Positions 51,805 through 60,579 of a stretch of DNA of 64,000 bases are shown in pieces. Numbering within the stretch: position 1 is the first letter of the stretch; the number at the start of each line of letters is the position of its first letter. The notes beneath the pieces were generated by a model that worked only from the letters and a program-made list of their open reading frames with translations, was not told the DNA's origin and ran no database searches. The translations under genes were made by a program, and so were the position numbers. Source of the DNA: Bradyrhizobium sp. KBS0727 (GTDB taxonomy: Bacteria; Pseudomonadota; Alphaproteobacteria; Rhizobiales; Xanthobacteraceae); assembly GCF_005937885.2 (NCBI RefSeq), contig NZ_CP042176.1, positions 4,459,501-4,523,500 of the forward strand, given 5' to 3'.

Positions 51805-52233
51805 CTATTTGCGATAGACCTTCGTTGGATCGAAATGTCTGTCGGCATCGACAAATGACAGCCGTGTGTCGCCGTCGGCTGCGACAATCTGGCGATAGAA
51901 GCAGGAGTGCCGTCCGGTGTGGCAGGCGGCGCCGTGCTGCTCGACGCGAATCCAGATCGCGTCCTGATCGCAATCCATCCGCATCTCGACCACGTGCTGG
52001 GTGTGTCCGGAGCTTTCGCCCTTGCGCCACAGCGCCTGGCGCGAACGGCTGTAGTACCAGGCCTCGCCGCTCGCGATCGTCTTGCGCAGCGCTTCGTCGT
52101 TCATGTGTGCGACCATCAGCACCTCGCCGGTCGCCGCATCGGTCGCCACGCAGGTCAGAAGACCCGACGCGTCGAACTTGGGCTGGAACGCCAGCCCTTC
52201 CTCACGGTCATGCGGATCGGCAGAAGTGGACAC
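51805..52233 (-). CDS. hisI: Phosphoribosyl-AMP cyclohydrolase
   Basis: A 142-residue HisI that opens the adenine ring of PR-AMP in histidine synthesis. Conserved: VLMVAHMNDEALRKTI, WRKGESSGHTQHV, and the metal site MDCDQDAIWIRVEQHGAACHTGRHSCF with zinc cysteines. It is a stand-alone HisI (not fused to HisE), as usual in alphaproteobacteria. It follows folE by 30 bases in the same direction. Confidence 0.95.
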   Translation of the reverse strand: MSTSADPHDREEGLAFQPKFDASGLLTCVATDAATGEVLMVAHMNDEALRKTIASGEAWYYSRSRQALWRKGESSGHTQHVVEMRMDCDQDAIWIRVEQHGAACHTGRHSCFYRQIVAADGDTRLSFVDADRHFDPTKVYRK

Positions 52234-52263
52234 AGGCAGCCCTCGCGGAAATCGAAGCGAGGG

Positions 52264-52968
52264 TCAGCGCAGCCCTCGCACCATGGACAGGAAACGGGCC
52301 TGCTCCGCCGGATTGTCGCGGAACATGCCGGTATAGCGGCTGGTGAACGTCGTCGCACCGTGCTTGGCAACGCCGCGCACCGACATGCAGGTATGCTCCG
52401 CCTCGATCACGACCGCAACGCCGCGCGGCTTGAGAATTTCGTCGACCGCGGCCGCGATCTGCGCGGTGAGATGTTCCTGGGTCTGCAGGCGCCGCGCGAA
52501 GATGTCGGTCAGCCGCGCCAGTTTCGACAAGCCCACCACCCGTTCGACCGGCGTATAGGCGATATGCGCCTTGCCGTAGAACGGCATCATGTGATGCTCG
52601 CATTGCGAGGTGAATTCGATATCGCGGATCAGGACGAAATCGTCATAGCCCGCGGTCTCGCCAAAGGTGCGGTCGAGCACTTCGGCCGGGCACTGGTGGT
52701 AGCCCTGATAGAGCTCGTCGTAGGCCTCGACCACCCGGCGCGGGGTATCCAGCAACCCCTCGCGTCGGGGATTCTCGCCGATATAGCTCAGCAGCGTGTG
52801 CACGGCCTGTTCGGCCTCGGCACGCGACGGTCGCGGCTGGTCGGCGCGGACGGCGGCGGCCAGGAATTCGGAAGGATCGAGCTCGGCGGGGCGGGTTTCC
52901 GGCGCCACATCGGGCGCCTTGATTTCGGAACCCTTGCCGGGGCGGAGGGATTTGATCAGCGCGTCCAT
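52264..52968 (-). CDS. folE: GTP cyclohydrolase I
   Basis: A 234-residue enzyme making 7,8-dihydroneopterin triphosphate from GTP, the first step to folate. The zinc ligands are C123, H126 (FTSQCEHHMMPF) and C194 (AEHTCMSVRG), with exactly the E. coli spacing. Other family segments are NPRREGLLDTPRRVVEAYDELYQGY and VVGLSKLARLTDIFARRLQTQE. The first 45 residues are a variable extension. It is probably co-transcribed with hisI. Confidence 0.95.
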   Translation of the reverse strand: MDALIKSLRPGKGSEIKAPDVAPETRPAELDPSEFLAAAVRADQPRPSRAEAEQAVHTLLSYIGENPRREGLLDTPRRVVEAYDELYQGYHQCPAEVLDRTFGETAGYDDFVLIRDIEFTSQCEHHMMPFYGKAHIAYTPVERVVGLSKLARLTDIFARRLQTQEHLTAQIAAAVDEILKPRGVAVVIEAEHTCMSVRGVAKHGATTFTSRYTGMFRDNPAEQARFLSMVRGLR

Positions 52969-53213
52969 GTCTTCTCCGTTCGACCGGTCCTGGGGACCGG
53001 AGTGTCACCGGGCAGACGGGGCGGTTTGGCCGCCGGGCGCCTGAGTCCCATCATATTATACCATGGCAGCCGAATTGGTCTCGGTTTCGGGCGCCACCTG
53101 CGAAACGGCCGGGCTATTTTTCCGCCGTTCCCGTCCATATATAGGACGGTGAAACCTTGCCGCCAAGGGCGGTTGCAAGGGCGCTTACGCAGGCCTGTCC
53201 GGGACCCCGATCC

Positions 53214-53663
53214 ATGCTGAACGACATCTACAACAAGCGGATCATCGAATTGGCGGGCAATATCCCCCGTCTCGGCCGCCTCCCCGACCCCGACGCCAGC
53301 GCTACCGCCCATTCCAAGCTGTGCGGCTCGACCGTCAAGATCGACCTCAAGATGGACGGCCCCGTGGTCACCGATTTCGCCCACGACGTGAAGGCCTGCG
53401 CGCTCGGCCAGGCCTCCTCCTCGATCATGGCAAGCCATGTCATAGGCTCGACCGCGAGCGAGCTGCGCGAATTGCGCGAGACCGTGCGCAAGATGCTGAA
53501 GGAGAACGGCAGCCCCCCGCAAGGCAAATGGGCCGATATCGGCTTGCTCGAGCCGGTGCGCGACTACAAGGCGCGCCACGCCTCGACCATGCTGACCTTT
53601 GACGCCGTGGTCGACGCCATCGGCCAGATCGAAGCCAAGGCCAAGCAGCCGGCATCGGCGTAA
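53214..53663 (+). CDS. IscU/NifU-like iron-sulfur scaffold-type protein missing one cysteine
   Basis: ATG 53214 gives 149 residues of the IscU fold (MLNDIYNKRIIELAGNIPRLGRL). Two cluster cysteines are present, C37 (KLCGSTVKIDLK) and C62 (DVKACALGQASSSIMASHVIG). At the third position, where IscU has HCS, this protein reads H122-A123-S124, and the Asp after the first Cys is Ser. It may still bind a cluster with another ligand or act as a carrier. In rhizobia such genes stand alone, as here. Confidence 0.85.
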   Translation: MLNDIYNKRIIELAGNIPRLGRLPDPDASATAHSKLCGSTVKIDLKMDGPVVTDFAHDVKACALGQASSSIMASHVIGSTASELRELRETVRKMLKENGSPPQGKWADIGLLEPVRDYKARHASTMLTFDAVVDAIGQIEAKAKQPASA

Positions 53664-53665
53664 GT

Positions 53666-53764
53666 CGTCATGCCCGCGAAGGCGGGCATCCAGTACGCCG
53701 GGAATTCCCGATTGATCACCAACGCCACGGCGGACTGGATCATCCGCTTTCGCGGATGATGACG
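53666..53764. repeat. Dispersed inverted repeat (GTCATGCCCGCGAAGGCGGGCAT element)
   Basis: CGTCAT at the left and ATGACG at the right end are complementary; inside, TGCCCGC-GAAG-GCGGGCA is a strong hairpin, and CATCCGCTTTCGCGGATG a second one. It lies between convergent genes and may terminate both. It is a common element of Bradyrhizobium genomes. Confidence 0.8.
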
Positions 53765-53783
53765 GTGTTTGCTGAGATGCGGC

Positions 53784-54830
53784 TTACTTCCCGGCCTGCG
53801 CCGGCGCGGTCGCAGCGCTGCCGGTCGGGACGACCGCCTCGGCCGTCTTGGTCGATTTCGCTGCTTGCGGCGACGCATCGCCTTCGACCGCGGAACTGAC
53901 AAAGCGGTCCTGGGTTGGCTTGGACTTCAGCTCGCTGGGCTTCAGCTCGGCCACCGGGATCGACGCGCCGTCATGCGGCAGCACGTCGGCAACGGCATCG
54001 GTCGTCACGAGATTGGTCAGCCGCAACTCGGCCGCCGACAATTCGTGCAGGTCTTCCCATGGCGGCACGCTCAGCGCGAGCGACAACAGGTCGCCGCCGC
54101 CGCCCATATCAAAAGTGTATTTGGCGAGACGACCGATGTCCCGCTCCACGATCATCAGGTCCTGCGCCGTGTAGCTCGCCGCCTTGGCATCGTCGGCGCG
54201 ATCGCCCATCCAGATCTGGTGGACGCGGACGTGGGCCGCCTCGGGCACGTAACGGGTCTTGCCCGACAACAGCAGGAACACGCACATCGACTCGCACCAG
54301 GCTTGCGGCACGATGCTGGGGCGTTCGCCCTGCGCGGTCTGGGTCCGCACCGTGGCGCCCACCGTCGTCATCGCGCCGAGGCCGCGGAAGCGCCGCCCGA
54401 GCGCGATGGAATCGTTGACCGAACCGCCACTGGAATCCAGCACGATGGTGGCGCCATGGAGTTGACGGTCGCGCGCGAATTCGTCGAATTCCTTGGGGCT
54501 GTCAGATGTGACGATGCCGACGGCCGAGACCCAGCCCCTGCAGTCGGGCTGGCATGCGACCCAGTTGAAGTGCATCGGCAATTTGCGTTCTTCGAGGGTG
54601 GTGCCGGCCAGCGCCGAATTGCCCAGCGTCGTGACCACGCCCGGCAATGCGAGACAGATGGCAGTGGCACCGAGAAGCGCCCAGCCGCGAATTCCTTGCG
54701 ACCTCACAAACCTCAATTTGGTTCCTTCCCCCAAGCCCGGTACATGAGCAGCGGCAACGGTCCCAACGCTTCTTGATTCTGTCATCGAAGCGTTATCAAA
54801 ACGGTAACCGTACTGACCTGCACCGTCCAT
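53784..54830 (-). CDS. Membrane-anchored ClpP-fold protein (possible envelope protease)
   Basis: ATG 54830 (AAAGG just upstream) gives 348 residues; ATG 54785 is possible. One helix near residues 48-70 is followed by a periplasmic domain resembling ClpP/SppA/crotonase: GATIVLDSSGGSVNDSIALGRRFR is the substrate-strand GG motif, QAWCESMCVFLLLSGKTRYVPE has the candidate nucleophile Ser between two cysteines, and AHVRVHQIW supplies a His. The C-terminal 80 residues are low complexity. Related rhizobial proteins are annotated as hypothetical; catalysis is not shown. Confidence 0.7.
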   Translation of the reverse strand: MDGAGQYGYRFDNASMTESRSVGTVAAAHVPGLGEGTKLRFVRSQGIRGWALLGATAICLALPGVVTTLGNSALAGTTLEERKLPMHFNWVACQPDCRGWVSAVGIVTSDSPKEFDEFARDRQLHGATIVLDSSGGSVNDSIALGRRFRGLGAMTTVGATVRTQTAQGERPSIVPQAWCESMCVFLLLSGKTRYVPEAAHVRVHQIWMGDRADDAKAASYTAQDLMIVERDIGRLAKYTFDMGGGGDLLSLALSVPPWEDLHELSAAELRLTNLVTTDAVADVLPHDGASIPVAELKPSELKSKPTQDRFVSSAVEGDASPQAAKSTKTAEAVVPTGSAATAPAQAGK

Positions 54831-54948
54831 ACGACCTTTGCTGCAGCGCCGCTCGCGCCGTGCGATAAATGCAAACTGTGGCGCAAATATCTGCGCGGAC
54901 CTGGTTCCATGCTTGGGAACCACCGGAAAACTACGTACATAGTTCAAC

Positions 54949-55299
54949 ATGTCGCCCGCAGATCATTCTTCGTCACCTCGCGAACGATGCACGGAATGTG
55001 CCAGCCCAATGCGGCGGCTGCCGCGCAACGCCGGGCGCGCGCTGATCTGGATCTACCGGCATACGCTGTCGCCGCTGGTCGGCTACAACTGCCGGCACCT
55101 GCCGACATGTTCGGTCTACGGCGACGAGGCGATCGAACGTTTCGGATTATGGGGCGGCGGCTGGATGACGCTGGCGCGGATATTGCGCTGCCAGCCATGG
55201 GGAACCTCGGGCATCGATAACGTGCCGCAGACGAGACCGCCGAACGCACGGTGGTATCTGCCATGGCGCTACGGACGCTGGCGCGGCGTCAACTCCTGA
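54949..55299 (+). CDS. yidD: YidD, membrane-protein insertion efficiency factor
   Basis: A 116-residue protein. The conserved core is IYRHTLSPLVGYNCRHLPTCSVYGDEAIERFGLWGGGWMTLARILRCQPWG with the three family cysteines. YidD lies on the inner face of the membrane and helps YidC-dependent insertion. It often sits in the rpmH-rnpA-yidC cluster, but here it stands alone, as in many alphaproteobacteria. An internal ATG at 55009 could be the true start. Confidence 0.92.
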   Translation: MSPADHSSSPRERCTECASPMRRLPRNAGRALIWIYRHTLSPLVGYNCRHLPTCSVYGDEAIERFGLWGGGWMTLARILRCQPWGTSGIDNVPQTRPPNARWYLPWRYGRWRGVNS

Positions 55300-55379
55300 G
55301 CAATTCGCATTGCTGCCACGCATGGAACTTTAGGTTCCCGGTGCGCGTTGATTGGTTGCTCCGACCGGAGGAAACAATA

Positions 55380-55547
55380 ATGCGCTGGAAAATCAGCCAT
55401 CACGGTCACGACCCCAGGCAGATCGACCTGCTTGCGATCCTGGCCCTGCTCATCGTGATCGCCACTGCCTGGCATTACTTCGGCGAAAGAACCGAGCCGC
55501 ACAATACAACAGGCTTCATCGTACCCAGCCAAAACGTGCGATGGTGA
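55380..55547 (+). CDS. 55-residue one-helix membrane protein
   Basis: GGAGG seven bases before ATG 55380 makes a strong start. The product has a basic, His-rich N-terminus (MRWKISHHGHDPRQIDL), one helix (LAILALLIVIATAWHYF) and a short outside tail (GERTEPHNTTGFIVPSQNVRW). Family unknown. It may be co-transcribed with yidD, 80 bases upstream. Confidence 0.7.
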   Translation: MRWKISHHGHDPRQIDLLAILALLIVIATAWHYFGERTEPHNTTGFIVPSQNVRW

Positions 55548-55566
55548 TCGCAGCAAATCACCGGCA

Positions 55567-56796
55567 TTAGCGGCCGAACCAGAAGAAGCCGTTCCGGGGT
55601 GGCGGTGGAACCGGCGCGGGCGGCCGCGGTTTCCGCGGGCGTGGCGGCGGTGGCGGCGGCGGTTCGGTCGACGAGGTCGCCTCGGGACCGGCGGTGCCGT
55701 CATCCGGTAGCTTGACCGACAGCAGCAAATTCGATTCGTGCGGCCGCCATCGATAACCGATGCCGAAATCAATCGGCTGGGCCCGTTCGAACAGCTCGGC
55801 GTAGGATTCCTGAAAACGCCCTGGGAATTCCTTGATCGGTCCGGCGTAACGGCCGAACGGGAAGAACCGCCATTTCTTCGAGCTGTAGTAGGTGAGCGGA
55901 ATTCCGGAATCGTCCTGGATGATGGTTGAGCTGTTGGCGAGCATGAAGTTGCGCACCGTGGTGAAGTTGCCGGAATGCAGCAGATAAGACGCGCTCTTGA
56001 TCAGGCTGTTGCCGGGCGCCAGCGTCGCGCAGAATTTCAGGAAGCCGCTCGCCTTCACGCCGGGATTGGAAAGATCGGTCGAGAAATAATACAGCGTCTT
56101 CTCGACGCCATCCGCCCCCTTGAAGGTGATCCGCGCACCGCGCACGGCGTTCGGTCCCGCGTTTTCGCTTCCGGAATGCGCTACGCCCTGATTGTCGAGC
56201 ACGATCGGAGTGGCTTCCTTGATGGTCTTGCCCGAGCGCGCCAAAAACACATAGAGCACCGGCAAGGTACCGCTGATCTGGCCGGCGTGCAGATCGACCT
56301 TCATATGCTTGGTGATGAAGAAGCTGAAGTTCAGGATTGAACTCATCGAGTGTTCGACATTGGACAGTGCCGCACCGACTCCGCCGCGAGGCAATCTCGC
56401 CAGATCGGGTACCGAGCCCGGAGGCTCGAGCGCACTCAGCACGTAGGTCGTCGCCTTGGGGTAGAACGCATCGGCGTAGAGAAAATCCGGACCGGAGAAC
56501 ATGTAGAACATGGTCGGCCGCGGCGCCGCCAGATTGATGTCGGACCAGGCGCGAATTTTCGATATCTGGCGCTGCTCGAGCTGGGCGAAGGCGGAATCGA
56601 AGAACTTTGCGTGCCGCTGCCAGCCCGAATCCCTGGTCAATGGCATCAGCGGCGAGTCAGCCGACGGCATCATACCGGCGAGAAATTTTGCGGTGTCGTC
56701 CGCGGTCACGGTCTCGGCGGCCCGGACGGCGGATACGGCCGCGAACAAGACGGCGGCCACAAGCGTTGCAACCCTTACAAACGGCATCATGTTCAT
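55567..56796 (-). CDS. Exported protein of unknown function with a Pro-rich end
   Basis: A 409-residue protein with a signal peptide (VRVATLVAAVLFAAVSAVRA). The large globular part (residues 30-365) contains DINLAAPRPTMFYMFSGPDFLYADAFYPKATTYVLSALEPPG and FLKFCATLAPGNSLIKSASYLLH, a conserved rhizobial/myxobacterial-type family without known function. It ends in a proline-rich PPPPPPPRPRKPRPPAPVPPPP stretch (given in parts) and FFWFGR. Its ATG overlaps the stop of the permease gene, so the two are one operon. Confidence 0.75.
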   Translation of the reverse strand: MNMMPFVRVATLVAAVLFAAVSAVRAAETVTADDTAKFLAGMMPSADSPLMPLTRDSGWQRHAKFFDSAFAQLEQRQISKIRAWSDINLAAPRPTMFYMFSGPDFLYADAFYPKATTYVLSALEPPGSVPDLARLPRGGVGAALSNVEHSMSSILNFSFFITKHMKVDLHAGQISGTLPVLYVFLARSGKTIKEATPIVLDNQGVAHSGSENAGPNAVRGARITFKGADGVEKTLYYFSTDLSNPGVKASGFLKFCATLAPGNSLIKSASYLLHSGNFTTVRNFMLANSSTIIQDDSGIPLTYYSSKKWRFFPFGRYAGPIKEFPGRFQESYAELFERAQPIDFGIGYRWRPHESNLLLSVKLPDDGTAGPEATSSTEPPPPPPPRPRKPRPPAPVPPPPRNGFFWFGR

Positions 56797-58163
56797 TCAC
56801 GGCCCGGCACTGAAGTCACGGCATCACCTGCCCGCTGGCGGAAAACAGCGTAAATCAAAAGTCCGGAAAACATCATCAAAATGCCAAGGGCCGACTGCAG
56901 TGGTCGCTCCGTCAACAGATAGTACATCATGAAGCCGGTCATGAGCAGGAAAACCACTGGCGTAACCGGGTATCCCCAGGTGCGATAGGGCCGCGGCAGA
57001 TCGGGCCGCGTAATCCGCAGCTTGATGACGCCGAGCACGGTGAAGAACGAACAGAACAGCAGCGCGAACTGGATGAAGTCGAGCACCGCCTCGAAGCTGC
57101 GCGTCAACAGCATCAGGCTCGCCACCACCAGCTGAAACAGGATGGCCAAGGCCGGCGCGCCGCCGGCCGACCTGCCGGCGAACAGCCGCAATACCGGAAT
57201 GTCCTCGCCCATCGTCATCATCACGCGCGGCCCGATCCACATCATCGCGCTGATCGAGGAGATCAGCCCGAAGCAGATCATCGCGCCGACGATACGGCCG
57301 CCGAACTCGCCGAAGATGTGACTGCCTGAAATGCGGGCAACATCGAGTTGTCCCGCCAGTTCTCCGATCGGCGCGGTGTGCAGAAACACGGCGTTGAGCG
57401 CGATATACAGCACCATCACGATCAACGTCCCCGTGAGCATCGCGCGCGGCACGTTGCGCTCCGGCTGGCGCACCTCGCCGATGATGTAGGTCGCGGCGTT
57501 CCAGCCGGAGAATGAATACATCACGAAAACGAGACTGATCGCGAACGGCGCGCTGGCGATATACGTTAAATCGGACGAAGACGGCGCGAAGCTGACCGGC
57601 TGCGGCGTGCCGATCACAAATCCGCTCACCAGGAAGCCTACGATCAGCAACACCTTGAGGATGGTCGCGATCAACTGAAAGGTCGAGGAGTGCCGGACGC
57701 CGGTGAGCTGCACCAGCGACACCAGCCAGACCACGCCGATGGCAAGCGCCAGCGGCGGCGCGTTCGGAAATACCGATTTGCCGTATTCGCCGAACGCCAT
57801 CGCGGCGAGCGCCACGGGCGCCGCGAAACCGACGGTGGCCGACACCCAGCCGGCCACAAAACCGAAGGCCGGGTGATAGGCCCGGCCGAGAAAATTGTAT
57901 TCGCCGCTCGAGCGCGGAAACATCGCGCCAAGTTCGCTGTAGGAAAACACCCCGCATAGCGCGACCACGCCGCCGACGGTCCACAGCAACAGGATCGAAA
58001 AGCCGGAGGGAAGGTCCTTGACCTGAAAGCCGAGGCTGGTGAAGACGCCGACGCCGATCATGTCGGCGACGACGATCGCGATCGCTACCAGGACCGAAAC
58101 GGTCGAGCCGCTTCCGGGGAGCGGTCCGGTCAAAGCCGCGCTTCCCGTCTCTGATGCCGCCAT
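56793..58163 (-). CDS. APC-superfamily amino-acid permease
   Basis: Start taken at ATG 58163 (456 residues); ATG 58205 is possible. Twelve helices are predicted. Helix 1 has VSVLVAIAIVVADMIGVGVFTSLGFQ (the GxG substrate loop), followed by SELGAMFPRSSGEYNFLGRAYHPAFGFVAGWVSATVGF, typical of the LAT/APC amino-acid transporters. The substrate is unclear. The exported protein gene after it overlaps by four bases, which suggests a functional pair. Confidence 0.88.
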   Translation of the reverse strand: MAASETGSAALTGPLPGSGSTVSVLVAIAIVVADMIGVGVFTSLGFQVKDLPSGFSILLLWTVGGVVALCGVFSYSELGAMFPRSSGEYNFLGRAYHPAFGFVAGWVSATVGFAAPVALAAMAFGEYGKSVFPNAPPLALAIGVVWLVSLVQLTGVRHSSTFQLIATILKVLLIVGFLVSGFVIGTPQPVSFAPSSSDLTYIASAPFAISLVFVMYSFSGWNAATYIIGEVRQPERNVPRAMLTGTLIVMVLYIALNAVFLHTAPIGELAGQLDVARISGSHIFGEFGGRIVGAMICFGLISSISAMMWIGPRVMMTMGEDIPVLRLFAGRSAGGAPALAILFQLVVASLMLLTRSFEAVLDFIQFALLFCSFFTVLGVIKLRITRPDLPRPYRTWGYPVTPVVFLLMTGFMMYYLLTERPLQSALGILMMFSGLLIYAVFRQRAGDAVTSVPGRE

Positions 58164-58485
58164 ATCGGACCGTACCTTCAGTGCCGCACGCCTGAATCCC
58201 TTCATGGTGCAGGCTGGAGCCTCCCAATTCAAGCAGCGTTAACAATGATTTAAACCGCGCTCAGATTTAGGTGCCTGAATACCTTCTGCCACATTGCCGC
58301 CGCAGCCGGCGCGGTGCGGCTTTGCCAAAAGCGCGTGGCGGCCCACAATCGCGACACGATTTGGTGCTCTCCTTTTGGCTTCCGGATGTGGGGAGTTTTT
58401 CCGGAAGCTTAACGTCGCCTGAACACGTGCGAGCATACACCGGTCAACGGTGGATCACTTGGGTGGTTCTTGGGGCAAGGGGTGG

Positions 58486-59772
58486 ATGGTCGGAGCCAAT
58501 CCGAAATTCCAGAAGGTTGATCGTGCCGACCCGGTAACTTTCCCGGGCACGCGCCGTCATGCCCTGCCCGTTCGACGGCATTGGCTTGCGCTGGCCGCAT
58601 TGTTTGTGCCGCTGTCTTTCGTTCTGGTTCAATGCGGCAAGGCGCCGAGCGCCGGAATGCTGGCGGCGAACACCCAAGGCACCGGCGACAGCTTCGAAGA
58701 ACGGTTCCCCAAACCGCAATTCAACGACCGTTTCCCGACCGCGAGCGAAAGCCTGGTCCAGGTCCAGAAGCAGGTCGCGCTGGCGCCAGCCCCGCGAACG
58801 GTTCGCACCGAGCCGGTCCGGGTGGCGTCGCTGAACCCAATCCTGCCCCTTCCCAAGCCGACCGAGCGCGAAGAACTGACCACGCTGGTCAGCATGAAAT
58901 CCTCCGCCTTCCCTTATTTCGGCAACAACCCGCGCTCCGATGCGCCGTTCCTCAATATCTCGAACGGTGAACGCAAGGGCCATCGCAGCTATGGCGGCCG
59001 GGTCTACTGGCAAAATGAGACCTACAACGACAGCCGCGTGCTGGTGCATGTCCCCGAGACGTTCGACGCCCGCAAGCCCGGCGTGATCGTGGTGTTCTTC
59101 CACGGCAACGGCGCGACGCTCGAACGCGACGTTCGCGACCGCCAACTGGTTCCGCAGCAGATTTCGGATTCAGGCGTCAACGCCGTGTTGCTCGCGCCGC
59201 AGCTCGCGGTAAACGCCGCGGATTCCAGCGCCGGCAAATTCTGGGAGCCCGGCGGCTTCAAACGCTTCATCGATGAATCGGCCAGTCACCTCGCCCGCCT
59301 CTACGGCGATCCGAAATCGGCGCAGACGTTCGCGAACATGCCGATCGTGATCGTCGGCTACAGCGGCGGTTTCCTGCCGACCGCCTGGAGCCTTGAGGTC
59401 GGCGGCATCCCCAACCGCGTCCGCGGCGTGTTCCTGCTCGATGCCGTCTATGGCGAACTGGACAAGTTCGCGTCGTGGATCGAGAAAAACCGCTCCGGCT
59501 TCTTCGTCAGTTCCTACACCCGTTACACCAAGCCACGTGACCGGGAACTGATCGAGATGCTGCGCGACAAGGGCATCACCGTCACCGAGAACATGGATGG
59601 GCCGCTGCGGCCCGGCAGCGTTGTGTTCGTGCAGACGCCCGCCGGCGTCACGCATCGCGATTACGTGACGCAAGCCTGGACGGAAAATCCGGTCAGAGAA
59701 GTTCTGGTGAAGATGGCCGAGTCACCGGCGTTCACCAGGATGGCCAGCGCGCCGTCGCCTGCGAACCGGTAA
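58486..59772 (+). CDS. Membrane-anchored alpha/beta-hydrolase-like protein
   Basis: ATG 58486 (AAGGGG upstream) gives 428 residues. A helix at about 32-50 (WLALAALFVPLSFVLVQC) ends in a Cys that resembles a lipobox. A disordered linker follows, and from about 150 a hydrolase domain: GVIVVFFHGNGATLERDV (oxyanion loop), PIVIVGYSGGFLPTAW (nucleophile elbow) and GVTHRDYV (His). It is a conserved rhizobial 'hypothetical', likely acting on the periplasmic side. Stretch 58164-58485 holds no other feature. Confidence 0.7.
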   Translation: MVGANPKFQKVDRADPVTFPGTRRHALPVRRHWLALAALFVPLSFVLVQCGKAPSAGMLAANTQGTGDSFEERFPKPQFNDRFPTASESLVQVQKQVALAPAPRTVRTEPVRVASLNPILPLPKPTEREELTTLVSMKSSAFPYFGNNPRSDAPFLNISNGERKGHRSYGGRVYWQNETYNDSRVLVHVPETFDARKPGVIVVFFHGNGATLERDVRDRQLVPQQISDSGVNAVLLAPQLAVNAADSSAGKFWEPGGFKRFIDESASHLARLYGDPKSAQTFANMPIVIVGYSGGFLPTAWSLEVGGIPNRVRGVFLLDAVYGELDKFASWIEKNRSGFFVSSYTRYTKPRDRELIEMLRDKGITVTENMDGPLRPGSVVFVQTPAGVTHRDYVTQAWTENPVREVLVKMAESPAFTRMASAPSPANR

Positions 59773-59959
59773 TCGGCGCCGTCAGCGCTGTCACAATCGC
59801 CCTCACCTTCCCATCATACCGCTGAGGTCGCGCACGGATTCGCGCGAACAGGTTTCGTATGAAAATGTGGTGTTGACCGTCGCGTGATTTGTGTCACGCA
59901 TTGTTCGGCGCACAGTCGCGCCAAAGGGTGCCGCTATTAGCGGGACACAACTTCCGGGG

Positions 59960-60292
59960 ATGGATTTGCAGGAAGGCCTATACAAGGTTGAATTTCATAC
60001 TGTTCATGGAACTGGCACCGGCGTGATTTACGCCATCAACGGCAAGCTCAGGGGCGGCAATTCGGCTTTCGCCTTCATCGGAAGCTACGTCGACAAGGCC
60101 GACGGCATTCAGGTCAGGGTGACGACGCAACGCCACAACGCCGATCAGGCGTTCAAGCCGCTGTTCGGAACCGACATGATCACACTGACGCTGAAGGGAT
60201 CGGACAATGGCAACATGGTGGACTTCGAAGGCACCGCGCTGCAATTGCCCGGCGTCCACTTCAGGGCGATCCTGACGCGGATATCGGACTAG
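59960..60292 (+). CDS. GrlR-like regulatory protein
   Basis: ATG 59960 gives 110 residues (a GTG at 59891 would add 23 residues without homology). GLYKVEFHTVHGTGTGVIYAINGKLRGGNSAFAFIGSYV matches the start of the GrlR fold, which in enteric bacteria binds the activator GrlA and represses type III secretion genes. The VDFEGTALQLPGVHFRAIL ending also fits. No GrlA partner or secretion genes are near, so the rhizobial target is unknown. Confidence 0.75.
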   Translation: MDLQEGLYKVEFHTVHGTGTGVIYAINGKLRGGNSAFAFIGSYVDKADGIQVRVTTQRHNADQAFKPLFGTDMITLTLKGSDNGNMVDFEGTALQLPGVHFRAILTRISD

Positions 60293-60579
60293 CGGCTCCG
60301 ATAACGGTCTCGGGAAAGTCTTCTTCGGTTTGGTCGAGATCATCAGCGCCAGCGCGATAGACGCTGTTGCGACGTAACCGGTCGCGTGCAGAAAATCCCG
60401 CGCATACAGGTCGGGGACAGCGCTGCACGTAATATCCGACGCGTTCGGTCGCAGCTGTTCGACCCGATCAGGCGCGACTTTCTCGATTTTGCCCGATTGC
60501 AGGAGCCGAATCCCCTGCTATACCGGCTCGTTCCCGCTTACCTGCGCTCGTTCGCAGGAGTGAGCTCAAGGAGACCAAA

